Part shown: positions 36,668 through 45,208 of the stretch, piece after piece
Numbering within the stretch: the first letter of the stretch is position 1
Layout: the number at the start of each line of letters is the position of its first letter
Assembly: GCF_014212055.1 (NCBI RefSeq)
Contig: NZ_JACJVO010000021.1
Coordinates: forward strand, 186,001 to 250,000
Origin: Cohnella zeiphila
Lineage (GTDB): Bacteria > Bacillota > Bacilli > Paenibacillales > Paenibacillaceae
Length of the DNA stretch: 64,000 nt
Direction: 5' to 3'
The notes under the pieces: model-generated
The model's input: only the letters and a program-made list of their open reading frames with translations
The model's database searches: none
What the model was told of the DNA's origin: nothing
Translations under genes and position numbers: made by a program

Positions 36668-37630
36668 ATGAAGAAAACAAGAGTTGCTGTTGTTGGTGCT
36701 GGGCATATGGCCAACAATGTTCATTATCCTTCACTGGCGTCCTTTGAAGACGTAGAGATTGTAGGAATTTGCGATGTGAATACGGAACGACTGAATTTGA
36801 CAGCCGATAAATACCGAGTGACGAATCGCTTTACCGATTACAAGGAGATGGTTTTCAAAACCGAGCCGGATGCCGTATATGTAATCGGACAACCACACAT
36901 TCTTTATGATGTTTGGATGTGGTGTCTCGAGCAGAAGTTACATTTGTATATTGAGAAGCCTCTCGGAATAACGATCCATCAAGCCAGGGCACTCACATAT
37001 ATGGCAGAGAAAAATAATTGCATCACGCAAGTAAGCTTTCAAAGACGCAGTTCTCCAATGGTAGCTATGCTGCGTAATGAGTGTTTAAAAAGAGGGCCGA
37101 TCACTCATGCGACTTGCAAGTTCTACAAGTCGGAGATGGTGCCGTTTTTGGGTGCTCGCGATCGAATGATGGATGATACGGTTCACTCTATCGACACGCT
37201 GCGATGGATGTGCGGGGGGGAAGTAACCAAAATTGAAAGTAAGACAAGGCGTATTGGCGTGCCTGATATCAATTTTATATCCGCTACCCTTCATTTCGAC
37301 AACGGTTCAACCGGATACTTATTAAACAGCTGGTCTAGCGGAAGAAGGATTTTTGCAGTAGAAATGCACTCGCAAAATATTTGCGCTGAGGCAGAGCACG
37401 AAAATAAGGGTTATCTCTATGCAGATGGAGATACAAAAGGAATAGAATACGATGCGCGTAAAATAGCCGGAGGGGATGAGTTCTATCTGTATGGCGGTTT
37501 CCAAAGCAAACATCGTGAATTTTTAGATTGTTTAAAGGAAGGAAAGCAGCCTTCTTCCCATTTTGCCGATGCTCTTAAAACGATGGAAGTTGCGGAGAAG
37601 ATTCTTGCAAAAGCAATTCTTGAAGACTGA
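36668..37630 (+). CDS. Gfo/Idh/MocA-family NAD(P)-dependent sugar dehydrogenase, copy 1
   Basis: 320 residues. Nucleotide-binding motif VAVVGAGHMANNVHYPSL, sugar-binding-face motif YIEKPLGIT (the family EKP lysine), and DDTVHSIDTLRWMCGG, whose Asp/His are the usual catalytic positions. The C-terminal half is the family beta-sheet domain. It oxidises or reduces a pyranose hydroxyl, often at C3 or C2. Six bases after the TIM-barrel gene; a hairpin follows its stop. Confidence 0.92.
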   Translation: MKKTRVAVVGAGHMANNVHYPSLASFEDVEIVGICDVNTERLNLTADKYRVTNRFTDYKEMVFKTEPDAVYVIGQPHILYDVWMWCLEQKLHLYIEKPLGITIHQARALTYMAEKNNCITQVSFQRRSSPMVAMLRNECLKRGPITHATCKFYKSEMVPFLGARDRMMDDTVHSIDTLRWMCGGEVTKIESKTRRIGVPDINFISATLHFDNGSTGYLLNSWSSGRRIFAVEMHSQNICAEAEHENKGYLYADGDTKGIEYDARKIAGGDEFYLYGGFQSKHREFLDCLKEGKQPSSHFADALKTMEVAEKILAKAILED

Positions 37631-37638
37631 CCAAAACT

Positions 37639-37676
37639 AGCTGATTCCTGCATGCGGGAATCAGCTTGTATTTCAT
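37639..37676 (+). terminator. Hairpin after the operon A dehydrogenase, possible terminator or attenuator
   Basis: Perfect 10-base arms AGCTGATTCC/GGAATCAGCT (37639-37648, 37657-37666), then TGTATTTCATT. The T run is weak, so it may only reduce read-through into the mutarotase gene. Confidence 0.6.
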
Positions 37677-37696
37677 TATGGAAAGGATGAACAGAG

Positions 37697-38131
37697 TTGC
37701 TAAAAGGGATTCCAATGATCTTATCGCCGGATTTGATGAAAACTCTTATGGAAATGGGTCATGGAGATGAGTTGGTCTTATCCGATGGGAATTTTCCTGC
37801 TGCTACTTGCGGGAAGCGTTTAGTCCGGTGCGATGGGCATTCCATCATTAAGCTCCTTGAAGCGATTATGATTTATTTCCCTTTGGATCTAAAAGTCGAA
37901 CGTCCTGCTGCTGTCATGTCTCTTCTTCCAAATGAACAAGCACCTGTTGTGTGGGAAGAATACATGAATATTATTCGAAGATATGAGGCTTCTTTTACGG
38001 ACTTTGATTACGTAGACAGATTTGCTTTTTACGAACGTGCCAAACATGCTTTCGCTGTTGTGGCAACAAGTGATATGGCGTTTAAAGGGAATCTTATATT
38101 AAAGAAAGGGGTTGTTCGTGAAAATAACTAA
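37697..38131 (+). CDS. fucU: RbsD/FucU-family sugar mutarotase
   Basis: 144 residues from TTG 37697, after GGAAAGGATG. FucU pattern: KGIPMILSPDLMKTLMEMGH then GDELVLSDGNFPA (catalytic His in MGHGDE), IIKLLEAIMIYFPLD, and RFAFYERAKHAFAVVATSD. These small oligomeric enzymes speed anomer interconversion of fucose or ribose, which feeds ring-specific dehydrogenases. It closes operon A. The sugar could be something other than fucose; the symbol marks family only. Confidence 0.88.
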   Translation: MLKGIPMILSPDLMKTLMEMGHGDELVLSDGNFPAATCGKRLVRCDGHSIIKLLEAIMIYFPLDLKVERPAAVMSLLPNEQAPVVWEEYMNIIRRYEASFTDFDYVDRFAFYERAKHAFAVVATSDMAFKGNLILKKGVVRENN

Positions 38132-38288
38132 CACTTACTTATATATATATTTGACATAAGTAAATTCCTGTGTACTTTGTTTTGTAAATAATAGATGTAT
38201 TATTTGCTCTAAATCATCTACTATCATTGATTTTCTCTTTCTAAATGCAGGAATGAGAAAATAAATATCCCAATATAAAGTACAAATA

Positions 38289-38317
38289 TTGACATAAGTA
38301 ATGTAATGCCGTAATAT
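38289..38317 (+). promoter_or_regulatory. Strong sigma-A promoter of catabolic operon B
   Basis: A consensus -35 TTGACA (38289-38294), an exact 17-base spacer, and -10 TAATAT (38312-38317), facing the binding-protein gene 156 bases on. Confidence 0.75.
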
Positions 38318-38330
38318 AAAAACAGTGAAA

Positions 38331-38344
38331 TGAAATCGCTTACT
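38331..38344 (+). promoter_or_regulatory. Possible cre (CcpA catabolite control) site
   Basis: TGAAATCGCTTACT matches the pseudo-palindromic cre pattern TGWAANCGNTNNCA at all defined positions but the last. It lies about 14 bases past the -10 box, where bound CcpA would block early transcription. Inferred. Confidence 0.45.
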
Positions 38345-38472
38345 GGTAATTTTTAAACTATAATTTGGAAAAGGGGGGCTAAAAGGCAAGGGGGTTGTCG
38401 GTTTGTTATAAGTTTATGTTTTCGATTTGTAATGTTTTAAATTAAATCGTGCGGAGCGGGAGGTCAATCTGA

Positions 38473-40212
38473 ATGAAGATTAGAAAATCATCCAAAGTTA
38501 TGTTAATTGTTATGCTTTTGATGGTTGTTTTCACTGCGGCGTGTAGTAATAATGGGGCCCAATCTTCAAATAACGGGGCTCAAGCATCTAGTACTAACAG
38601 TTCGTCTACGCAATCCAATAGTCAAACTGCCGACGATAAACCATCTGGCCAACCCGTTAAAATTTCCTTCTTTGCGTCGCCATCCGCCTTGGTTGCTGAT
38701 TTGAATACGAACAAGTTCACTCAATATGTAGAAAATGAATTTAATATGAAAATTGATTGGATGACCGTGCCTCAGAGTGATATTAGTACAAAACAATCCC
38801 TGCTGATGGCAAGCGGCGACTATCCCGAGGTATTCTGGAACGGAAGTTTTGATACCTCCGATATTCTGAAATATTCTCAACAGGGAATCTTAGTGCCGTT
38901 GAACGACCTTATCAAGGAATATGCCCCCAACATTCAGGAAGCCTTAGACACCATCCCAGGGATCAAAGAGATTTCTACCGCTCCAGACGGCAATATTTAT
39001 GGTCTACCTCAATATAACTATTGCTTGCATTGTTACTATGCCGCGAAATTGTGGTTGAATACGAAGCTGCTAGACGAATATGGATTGCAGATGCCAACGA
39101 CACCGGAAGAATTCGAGCATGTGCTTCAGGTCTTTAAAGATAAGCAAGGGAAAGACTTTATCCCGCTGACAGGTTCTACTGATGGTTGGCACTCAAATCC
39201 AGTCGTCTTTTTAATGAATGCGTTTGCTTATGATAACGACGACAACTACTTCGATGTAGAGGATGGCAAAGTAAGCTTCTCTCCTTCTTCACCGGAATGG
39301 AGGAAGGGATTAGAGTACATTCATGAGTTGTATGCGAAGGGTTTAATAGATCCGCAATTCCTGAGCCAGAAAGATGACGTCTTAAAAAGAAATTTAGCAC
39401 AGAATAAAGTCGGAGTCTTTGCCGCCGGAGGATCAAATAACGAGTTAGAAGGCGGAGATATGCACCCAGATTTTCAATACTGGCGGACTGTTCCGCCGTT
39501 GAAGGGTCCCGATGGCCTCCAGGAGGCGGCATTCTTTGGAAACCAGCCGACATCTCTGACGTTTGTGATGACCAAAAAGTCAACAAAAGAACAACAAATC
39601 GCAATGATGAAATTCTTGAATTTCGTTTGGAGCCCTCTCGGAACCGAAATGTTGCAGTTTGGACCGGAGGGCGAGTACTGGAAGAAAGCTCAACCAGGAG
39701 AGTTGGGCCTGAATGGTCAACAGTCACTCTATACGGATAAAGGCGACAGTAAGACTGGATTTTATTCCGGAGGAACGAAACAAAATGAAGGCTGGGACGC
39801 AATGGGGCCTATGTATGGTTCGGAGTTGTTGAGGAACCTTTCCATCGTTGCTGTGCCGCCGCTGCAACCAGGAGGCTCGCAAACGACACTCCATCTAGAG
39901 ACTTTGCTGAATTATGTTGGACACCAACCGGCGCAAGTTTACCCGGGCGTAGTATGGGTGCCGGTTGATCAAGTTCAACAATACGCGGTATATAAAACGA
40001 ACATCAAAAAGTACGTAGATGAGTGGACCGCTTCATTTATCGCAGGTAACAAATCGTTGGATAAAGATTGGGATGCGTATATCAAAGGCCTCGATAATCT
40101 TGGTCTGAACGACTATTTAAAAATGTCGCAAGATAGTATGGGGAAGCCGTTTGATACCAGCGCATTTAAACCTGATCAAGATGCTCTAAATTACTTGTTG
40201 TCGCTTAAATAA
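38473..40212 (+). CDS. LplA-type extracellular sugar-binding lipoprotein, first gene of operon B
   Basis: 579 residues; the ATG follows GGAGCGGGAGG. Lipoprotein signal with FTAAC (Cys24), then a Ser/Asn/Gln linker. Mature domain: VENEFNMKIDWMTVPQSD, LLMASGDYPEVFW, APDGNIYGLPQYN and a C-terminal helix (DWDAYIKGLDNLGLNDYL) typical of this family. Tethered outside the membrane, it feeds the two permeases downstream. A strong hairpin separates it from them, which would favour excess binding protein. Confidence 0.94.
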   Translation: MKIRKSSKVMLIVMLLMVVFTAACSNNGAQSSNNGAQASSTNSSSTQSNSQTADDKPSGQPVKISFFASPSALVADLNTNKFTQYVENEFNMKIDWMTVPQSDISTKQSLLMASGDYPEVFWNGSFDTSDILKYSQQGILVPLNDLIKEYAPNIQEALDTIPGIKEISTAPDGNIYGLPQYNYCLHCYYAAKLWLNTKLLDEYGLQMPTTPEEFEHVLQVFKDKQGKDFIPLTGSTDGWHSNPVVFLMNAFAYDNDDNYFDVEDGKVSFSPSSPEWRKGLEYIHELYAKGLIDPQFLSQKDDVLKRNLAQNKVGVFAAGGSNNELEGGDMHPDFQYWRTVPPLKGPDGLQEAAFFGNQPTSLTFVMTKKSTKEQQIAMMKFLNFVWSPLGTEMLQFGPEGEYWKKAQPGELGLNGQQSLYTDKGDSKTGFYSGGTKQNEGWDAMGPMYGSELLRNLSIVAVPPLQPGGSQTTLHLETLLNYVGHQPAQVYPGVVWVPVDQVQQYAVYKTNIKKYVDEWTASFIAGNKSLDKDWDAYIKGLDNLGLNDYLKMSQDSMGKPFDTSAFKPDQDALNYLLSLK

Positions 40213-40230
40213 ACGTACATGATCTATTGG

Positions 40231-40268
40231 GGTGTTTGAGGGCTCGTCGTTCGATGCCCTCAAACATC
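40231..40268 (+). promoter_or_regulatory. Intercistronic hairpin between binding protein and permease genes
   Basis: Perfect 11-base arms TGTTTGAGGGC/GCCCTCAAACA (40233-40243, 40256-40266) with a 12-base loop and no T tract. Position and form fit an mRNA-stabilising or partial-stop element that raises binding-protein output over permeases. Confidence 0.65.
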
Positions 40269-40296
40269 CACAATATTATGGAATGGGGAATCACAT

Positions 40297-41205
40297 TTGA
40301 ATGTCATTACGAAAAAAATCTTAAAGCACTGGCAACTATACTTGGTGATTGCACTCCCCTTCGCCTTTTTGATTACCTTTAATTACATACCTATGTTAGG
40401 CGTTCAGATCGCTTTCAGGGACTATAACCCAGTACAAGGGATTTGGCATAGCAATTGGTCTGGCTGGAAGCAGTTCGACTTTTTCTTTAGTTCGCCATAT
40501 TTTGGACCCATCATAAAAAATACACTAAGAGTCAGCATTTATTCCTTGATTGTGGGCACGCTATCCGCCATTTTCCTTGCAATTGCATTGAACGAGATTA
40601 AAAATAGACGTTTTAAACGGACGGTGCAAATGGTTACCTATATGCCGTATTTTATATCTACGGTTGTATTGGTAGGGTTGATGGATATTATCCTATCACC
40701 GACCGCAGGACTATACGGACAAATTGGTCGCTTATTGGGTATTGACTCGCTTCCCGATATTATGGGAAGTCCTAATGCTTTTCCTTCGCTATATGCTTGG
40801 TCTGGCGTTTGGCAAGAAACCGGCTACGGTGCTGTCCTCTATTTGGCCGCTTTGTCCGGCGTAAACCCTGAACTGTATGAAGCGGCGAGAATAGATGGAG
40901 CATCTCGGATACAAAAAGTCTTTCGTATCGACTTGCCGGCAATTCAGCCGACGATCATTGTGCTCTTTATTTTATCCATCGGCGGGCTGCTGGGTATAGG
41001 ATTCGAAAAGGTTTTTCTTCTTCAAAATATTCTGAATCAAAGTACTTCCGAGATTATCTCGACTTATGTATATAAAGTCGGCTTAGTAGACGCGAACTAC
41101 AGTTTCTCTGTAGCAGTTGGTTTATTTAACTCTGTCATCGGATTCGTTCTAATTATGATTTCTAATTTCATGGCTAAAAGACTGACAGAGTCGAGTCTAT
41201 TTTGA
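40297..41205 (+). CDS. CUT1 ABC transporter permease (LplB-type), operon B
   Basis: 302 residues from TTG 40297, seven bases after GGGGA. Six membrane helices; FLITFNYIPMLGVQIAFRDY and EAA loop YEAARIDGASRIQKVFRIDL. Partner of the LplC-type gene 10 bases downstream. No ATPase gene in the operon. Confidence 0.94.
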   Translation: MNVITKKILKHWQLYLVIALPFAFLITFNYIPMLGVQIAFRDYNPVQGIWHSNWSGWKQFDFFFSSPYFGPIIKNTLRVSIYSLIVGTLSAIFLAIALNEIKNRRFKRTVQMVTYMPYFISTVVLVGLMDIILSPTAGLYGQIGRLLGIDSLPDIMGSPNAFPSLYAWSGVWQETGYGAVLYLAALSGVNPELYEAARIDGASRIQKVFRIDLPAIQPTIIVLFILSIGGLLGIGFEKVFLLQNILNQSTSEIISTYVYKVGLVDANYSFSVAVGLFNSVIGFVLIMISNFMAKRLTESSLF

Positions 41206-41215
41206 GGAGGAAGAA

Positions 41216-42115
41216 ATGAATACCTCTGCTATCCGAGAACCTAGGGGAGACCGTCTCTTCTTATTATTTTTATACATTATTCTGAGTTTGATTGGTATTT
41301 CAATCGCTTATCCACTCATCTATATCCTAAGTTCTTCTTTCAGTTCTTCCAATGCTGTGCTGTCGGGTGATGTCTGGCTATGGCCTGTGCATCCGACATT
41401 GAGTGGTTATAAAGCAGTGTTGCTCTATCCGAGTATCGGTACGGGTTATATCAATTCTGCAGTTTATACGGTTTTGGGAACCATTCTAAGTGTGTCCCTA
41501 ACGATAATGATGGCTTATCCGCTTTCACGAAAAACGTTTTACGGAAGAAGATTTTTCATTTGGATACTGCTATTTGCCATGCTCTTTAGCGGAGGGTTAA
41601 TCCCCTATTATTTGGTAGTTAAGTCGCTGGGGATGATCAATACAATGTGGTCGATTATTGTACCATCCGCCTTTAATGTGTTCTCGGTTCTAGTGGCAAA
41701 GACGTTCTTTCAACAGAACATACCGGATGAACTTTACGAAGCTGCTCAAATTGATGGTTGCAGTGATATCCGTTTTCTATTGAAAATGGTGATTCCGCTT
41801 TCCAAGCCGGTTATCGCGGTATTGGTTCTTTGGTCGGCTGTTGGTTCATGGAACTCCTATTTTAACGCTTTAATATTTTTAAATCACGACGATCTTTACC
41901 CACTGCAGCTTATTTTGAGACAAATTCTAGTTTTGAATAATGTAAATATGCAATCGATGAATCTATCACCCGAGATGTATCAACAGTTCGAGGATATGAA
42001 AAATCTATTGAAGTACTCCGTCATTATTGTGACATCTGTACCGGTTTTATTCCTATATCCGCTCGCACAAAAGTATTTTGTTCAAGGGGTAATGATTGGT
42101 TCGGTTAAGGAGTAA
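41216..42115 (+). CDS. CUT1 ABC transporter permease (LplC-type), operon B
   Basis: 299 residues, ATG after GAGGAGGAAG. Six helices, EAA loop YEAAQIDGCSDIRFLLKMVI, C-terminal YFVQGVMIGSVKE. Completes the operon B importer with the 38473 lipoprotein and 40297 permease. Confidence 0.94.
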   Translation: MNTSAIREPRGDRLFLLFLYIILSLIGISIAYPLIYILSSSFSSSNAVLSGDVWLWPVHPTLSGYKAVLLYPSIGTGYINSAVYTVLGTILSVSLTIMMAYPLSRKTFYGRRFFIWILLFAMLFSGGLIPYYLVVKSLGMINTMWSIIVPSAFNVFSVLVAKTFFQQNIPDELYEAAQIDGCSDIRFLLKMVIPLSKPVIAVLVLWSAVGSWNSYFNALIFLNHDDLYPLQLILRQILVLNNVNMQSMNLSPEMYQQFEDMKNLLKYSVIIVTSVPVLFLYPLAQKYFVQGVMIGSVKE

Positions 42116-42162
42116 TCTGCTTGTTTTTACAAATGGTCATTTATATTTTGGAGGGAACTGCA

Positions 42163-43035
42163 ATGAAATTTGGGGTATGCTCCGTTGCGTTTGGTCCGAT
42201 CGGTTACCAGGAATTGGCCCGAAAGATTAGCCTTTACGGATTTCGCTCCACTCATTTGGAAATGAACCAAATCGTCGATATCGACCACCGGCTGGGGAGA
42301 TTAAGTACCGGTGTGGCGAACCTCGTGGCAGAAGAATTCGATCGCCATGGCGTACGGATTCCCATCCTGGGCTGTTACTCTAATTTGATCCATCCGGATC
42401 ACGAAAATCGTCGTTACTTAATCAATCAATTTAAGGAGCATCTTCGGTTTGCCAGGGATTTTGGCGCGAGCGCCGTCTCAACGGAAACTGGAACAGCCAA
42501 CCGAGAAAGCCAGTGGGACCCCCACCCAGACAATCAAAACGAAGACAATTGGAAGCTCTTGAGAAACGTGGTAGAGGAGATCACCGAGGAAGCTGAAAAG
42601 TGGGGAGTATTTGTTGGGCTTGAGGGGTTTTTCAACAATGTTATCGATACACCTGAACGGATGCATCGCGTGCTTCAGGAGATTCCTTCCTCCAATATCG
42701 GAATTGTGATGGATCCATGCAACTATATCCGCAAGCGCGATGCAACAAAGCAAGACGACATCATCAAGGAAGCGTTCGATCGACTTGGAGACCGGATACT
42801 TATCGCCCACGCTAAAGACTTCAATTACCGTCAGTACGACGACATGGCCCAACCGATTAACATTCAACCGGCGGCAGGTAAAGGGGATTTGAATTATCCT
42901 TTATATTTGCGGCTGCTGACCGAACATAAACCGAATGTTGAAATCTATTTGGAGCATCTGTCAGAAGATGAGATGTTTACTTCATGTGCGTACGTAGGAA
43001 AAATAATGAATCAGATCCTCTCAGAGAAGGAGTAA
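42163..43035 (+). CDS. Sugar phosphate isomerase/epimerase-family TIM barrel, copy 2
   Basis: 290 residues. ATG 42163 follows GGAGGG by seven bases; the upstream in-frame Met at 42121 is rejected. Starts MKFGVCSVAFGPIGYQELAR. Metal-site pattern of AP_endonuc_2 barrels: STHLEMNQ, VGLEGFFNNVI (Glu), GIVMDPCNYI (Asp), IAHAKDFNYR (His, Asp) and IYLEHLSEDE (Glu). All four usual ligands are present, so it should be an active metal-dependent epimerase, isomerase or lyase. Directly upstream of the second Gfo/Idh/MocA gene, repeating the pairing seen in operon A. Confidence 0.9.
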   Translation: MKFGVCSVAFGPIGYQELARKISLYGFRSTHLEMNQIVDIDHRLGRLSTGVANLVAEEFDRHGVRIPILGCYSNLIHPDHENRRYLINQFKEHLRFARDFGASAVSTETGTANRESQWDPHPDNQNEDNWKLLRNVVEEITEEAEKWGVFVGLEGFFNNVIDTPERMHRVLQEIPSSNIGIVMDPCNYIRKRDATKQDDIIKEAFDRLGDRILIAHAKDFNYRQYDDMAQPINIQPAAGKGDLNYPLYLRLLTEHKPNVEIYLEHLSEDEMFTSCAYVGKIMNQILSEKE

Positions 43036-43042
43036 AACCGAA

Positions 43043-44095
43043 ATGTCCACAGCGAACTCTTTGATTTATCCTTTGCCCTGCAAGCATGATTACGGTATTG
43101 GCATCGTGGGCGCAGGAGGCATTGTTAACTATGCTCATCTGCCAGCTTACCGCAAGGCTGGATTGAATATCATTGGGATTTGCGACATCAACGAGAATGC
43201 GGTCCGAAATTCGGCGCAAAAGTGGGAAATCCCTTTCAGCACGACCGATTATCGGGAATTGCTGAAACGAAACGATATTCAGATTATTGACATTGCCATC
43301 CCAAATGAAGGACGGGTGGACATTGTAAAAGAAGCGGTCGCAGCAGGAAAGCATATCCTCATTCAGAAACCGTTCGCCCATCAAATTGAACAGGCCGAAG
43401 AAATGGTTCGATCAGCAAGCGAACATGGGGTTCGCCTTGCAGTAAACCAAAATGCTCGATTCGCTCCTTTCTATAGAAAGGCAAAAGAAATCATTGACTC
43501 GGGGATATTGGGTGAACTTTATTTGATGACACATGAAATGCGGATCAATCAGGACGAGGCATTGGCTGGTACTTGGTTCGCGAAAGTTCCGAATTTTTTG
43601 CTAGTGGACTATGAAATCCATCATTTGGACTTGATGCGTTTTTGGTCTGGAAGCACCCCCGAACGTGTATATACCAGCGGAACCCGCATGCCTGGACAAC
43701 ACATTCAATCCGACATGACTGTATTGACGACGATGGAATTCGCCAGCGGGTTACGAGCTTCGTTGATTACTGTAGACACATTGCAGTCAAACCAAGCTTT
43801 TTGGAGTTTTACGGTTGAAGGGACGAAAGGGAGTTTATATGGCCGAATTAGTCACGACTATACCGTCTTCGAACTGGACTATTATACCAAAGACAATCCT
43901 GGACAATGGACGCGCGTTACTCCGCCGGGGCGATGGTTCGTAGACGCCTTTTACGGGTCGATGTTTGAATTAATGAACGCCATCCAAGAAAATCGCGAGC
44001 CTTCGATCAGCGGCCGAGATAACCTGGAAACTCTCCGTTTGCTTCACAGCATGATCCGTTCCACGGAAAAGAAGATGATCGTTTCTGTCGAGTGA
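43043..44095 (+). CDS. Gfo/Idh/MocA-family sugar dehydrogenase, copy 2
   Basis: 350 residues, 7 bases after the barrel gene. Nucleotide-binding IGIVGAGGIVNYAHLPAYRK; the family EKP motif is present as LIQKPFAH (Gln in place of Glu, Lys kept); the catalytic face shows VDYEIHHLDLMRFW. Only distantly like the operon A copy, so they probably act on different positions or intermediates. Overlaps the in-frame extension of the next gene by 4 bases, but that gene's real start is at 44128. Confidence 0.92.
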   Translation: MSTANSLIYPLPCKHDYGIGIVGAGGIVNYAHLPAYRKAGLNIIGICDINENAVRNSAQKWEIPFSTTDYRELLKRNDIQIIDIAIPNEGRVDIVKEAVAAGKHILIQKPFAHQIEQAEEMVRSASEHGVRLAVNQNARFAPFYRKAKEIIDSGILGELYLMTHEMRINQDEALAGTWFAKVPNFLLVDYEIHHLDLMRFWSGSTPERVYTSGTRMPGQHIQSDMTVLTTMEFASGLRASLITVDTLQSNQAFWSFTVEGTKGSLYGRISHDYTVFELDYYTKDNPGQWTRVTPPGRWFVDAFYGSMFELMNAIQENREPSISGRDNLETLRLLHSMIRSTEKKMIVSVE

Positions 44096-44127
44096 AGAAC
44101 ACGATGATAAACGAAAGGAGAATGTAC

Positions 44128-45168
44128 ATGAGGGCGGTTATCAATTACTCATCCGGACCCGGAAGCGTGGAAATTCGGGACGTCCCAATTCCTTCTGTGC
44201 TAGGACCGAAAGACATTTTAATCCAAGTGAAAGCAGCAGGCGTTTGCGGCAGCGATTTGCATATGTATCACGACATTCAGGGATTTCCCGTTAAGCGTCC
44301 GGTTACGCTTGGACATGAATACTCCGGTATTGTCGCCGATGTGGGAACGGAGGTCACCCTGTTCCAGTCGGGCGACCGGGTGGTTAGTGAAACACCTGCA
44401 TATGTATGTGAGACTTGTATTTACTGCCGAACCGGCCATTACAATCTATGTCCGAACCGTCGAGGGTTCGGTGTCCTAGAAGATGGTGCCATGGCGGAAT
44501 ACGTGAAAACGCGGGAGGCCATCGTACACAAGGTTCCAGACAACGTGTCCTTTGAAAAAGCGGCCATGACGGAGCCTACCTGTGTTGCCTACAATGCGGT
44601 TGCCCATCATTCCCGGATTCGCCCGGGCGACCATGTTGTCGTGATCGGACCCGGCCCGATCGGATTGATGTGCGTACAGATCGCGAAGCTGTTTTCCCCG
44701 GGGCAATTAATGATCGTCGGCACCAGCAAGGATAAGAACCGGTTGGAAATCGCCCGGCAGTTCGGCGCCGATAGCGTGATCGTTGCCGACGAGCAAGATG
44801 TTGTGAAGGAAGTCATGTCCTATGGTGATGGCTTTGGTCCGGATCTCGTTCTGGATGCCGTGGGCATTTCCGTTACCCTGAAACAGAGCGTCGAAGTCGT
44901 ACGTCCGGGAGGACAAATTACGAAAATTGGTTGGGGACCGTCCCCCGTCGGATTCTCCCTCGACCCTCTGATCCAGAAAGCGGCTCGCCTGCAGGGATCG
45001 TTCAGCCATAACTACCCGATGTGGGAAAAAGTGCTGCTGATGATGGGTAAAGGGGAAATCGACCCGCTGCCGATGACGAAGGTATACGATATTGATCAAT
45101 GGCAACAGGCGTTCGTTGAAATGGACTCCCTTGCACATGCGAAATCTATCATTCAGCCGAATCCGTAA
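44128..45168 (+). CDS. Zinc-dependent medium-chain alcohol/polyol dehydrogenase
   Basis: 346 residues. ATG 44128 follows AAAGGAG by seven bases; the in-frame ATGs at 44092 and 44104 have no such site. Catalytic zinc Cys in AAGVCGSDLHMYH and His-Glu in GHEYSG; structural-zinc cysteines in CETCIYCRTGHYNLCP; Rossmann motif VVIGPGPIGLMCVQIA. Resembles sorbitol/threonine/galactitol-type dehydrogenases and would oxidise a sugar or polyol hydroxyl with NAD. Precedes the HPS/KGPDC-type gene, as where oxidation makes a beta-keto acid for decarboxylation. Confidence 0.93.
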   Translation: MRAVINYSSGPGSVEIRDVPIPSVLGPKDILIQVKAAGVCGSDLHMYHDIQGFPVKRPVTLGHEYSGIVADVGTEVTLFQSGDRVVSETPAYVCETCIYCRTGHYNLCPNRRGFGVLEDGAMAEYVKTREAIVHKVPDNVSFEKAAMTEPTCVAYNAVAHHSRIRPGDHVVVIGPGPIGLMCVQIAKLFSPGQLMIVGTSKDKNRLEIARQFGADSVIVADEQDVVKEVMSYGDGFGPDLVLDAVGISVTLKQSVEVVRPGGQITKIGWGPSPVGFSLDPLIQKAARLQGSFSHNYPMWEKVLLMMGKGEIDPLPMTKVYDIDQWQQAFVEMDSLAHAKSIIQPNP

Positions 45169-45208
45169 GGGGACGAAACATACAAAAATAGTAAAGGGAG
45201 AAAACCGA

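Larger units (their letters stand above)
38132..38472. other. AT-rich intergenic region with promoter of catabolic operon B
   Basis: 341 bases without a gene. The 13-base word TTGACATAAGTAA occurs twice (38151 and 38289); the second copy is the -35 of the promoter at 38289-38317, and the first may be a weaker promoter. A cre-like site lies at 38331-38344. Confidence 0.6.

Noticed and set aside
45092..45208. Extended N-terminus of the HPS/KGPDC-type gene
   Set aside because: It overlaps the dehydrogenase gene by 77 bases; ATG 45209 has an ideal AAAGGGAG site and aligns active residues at family numbering.
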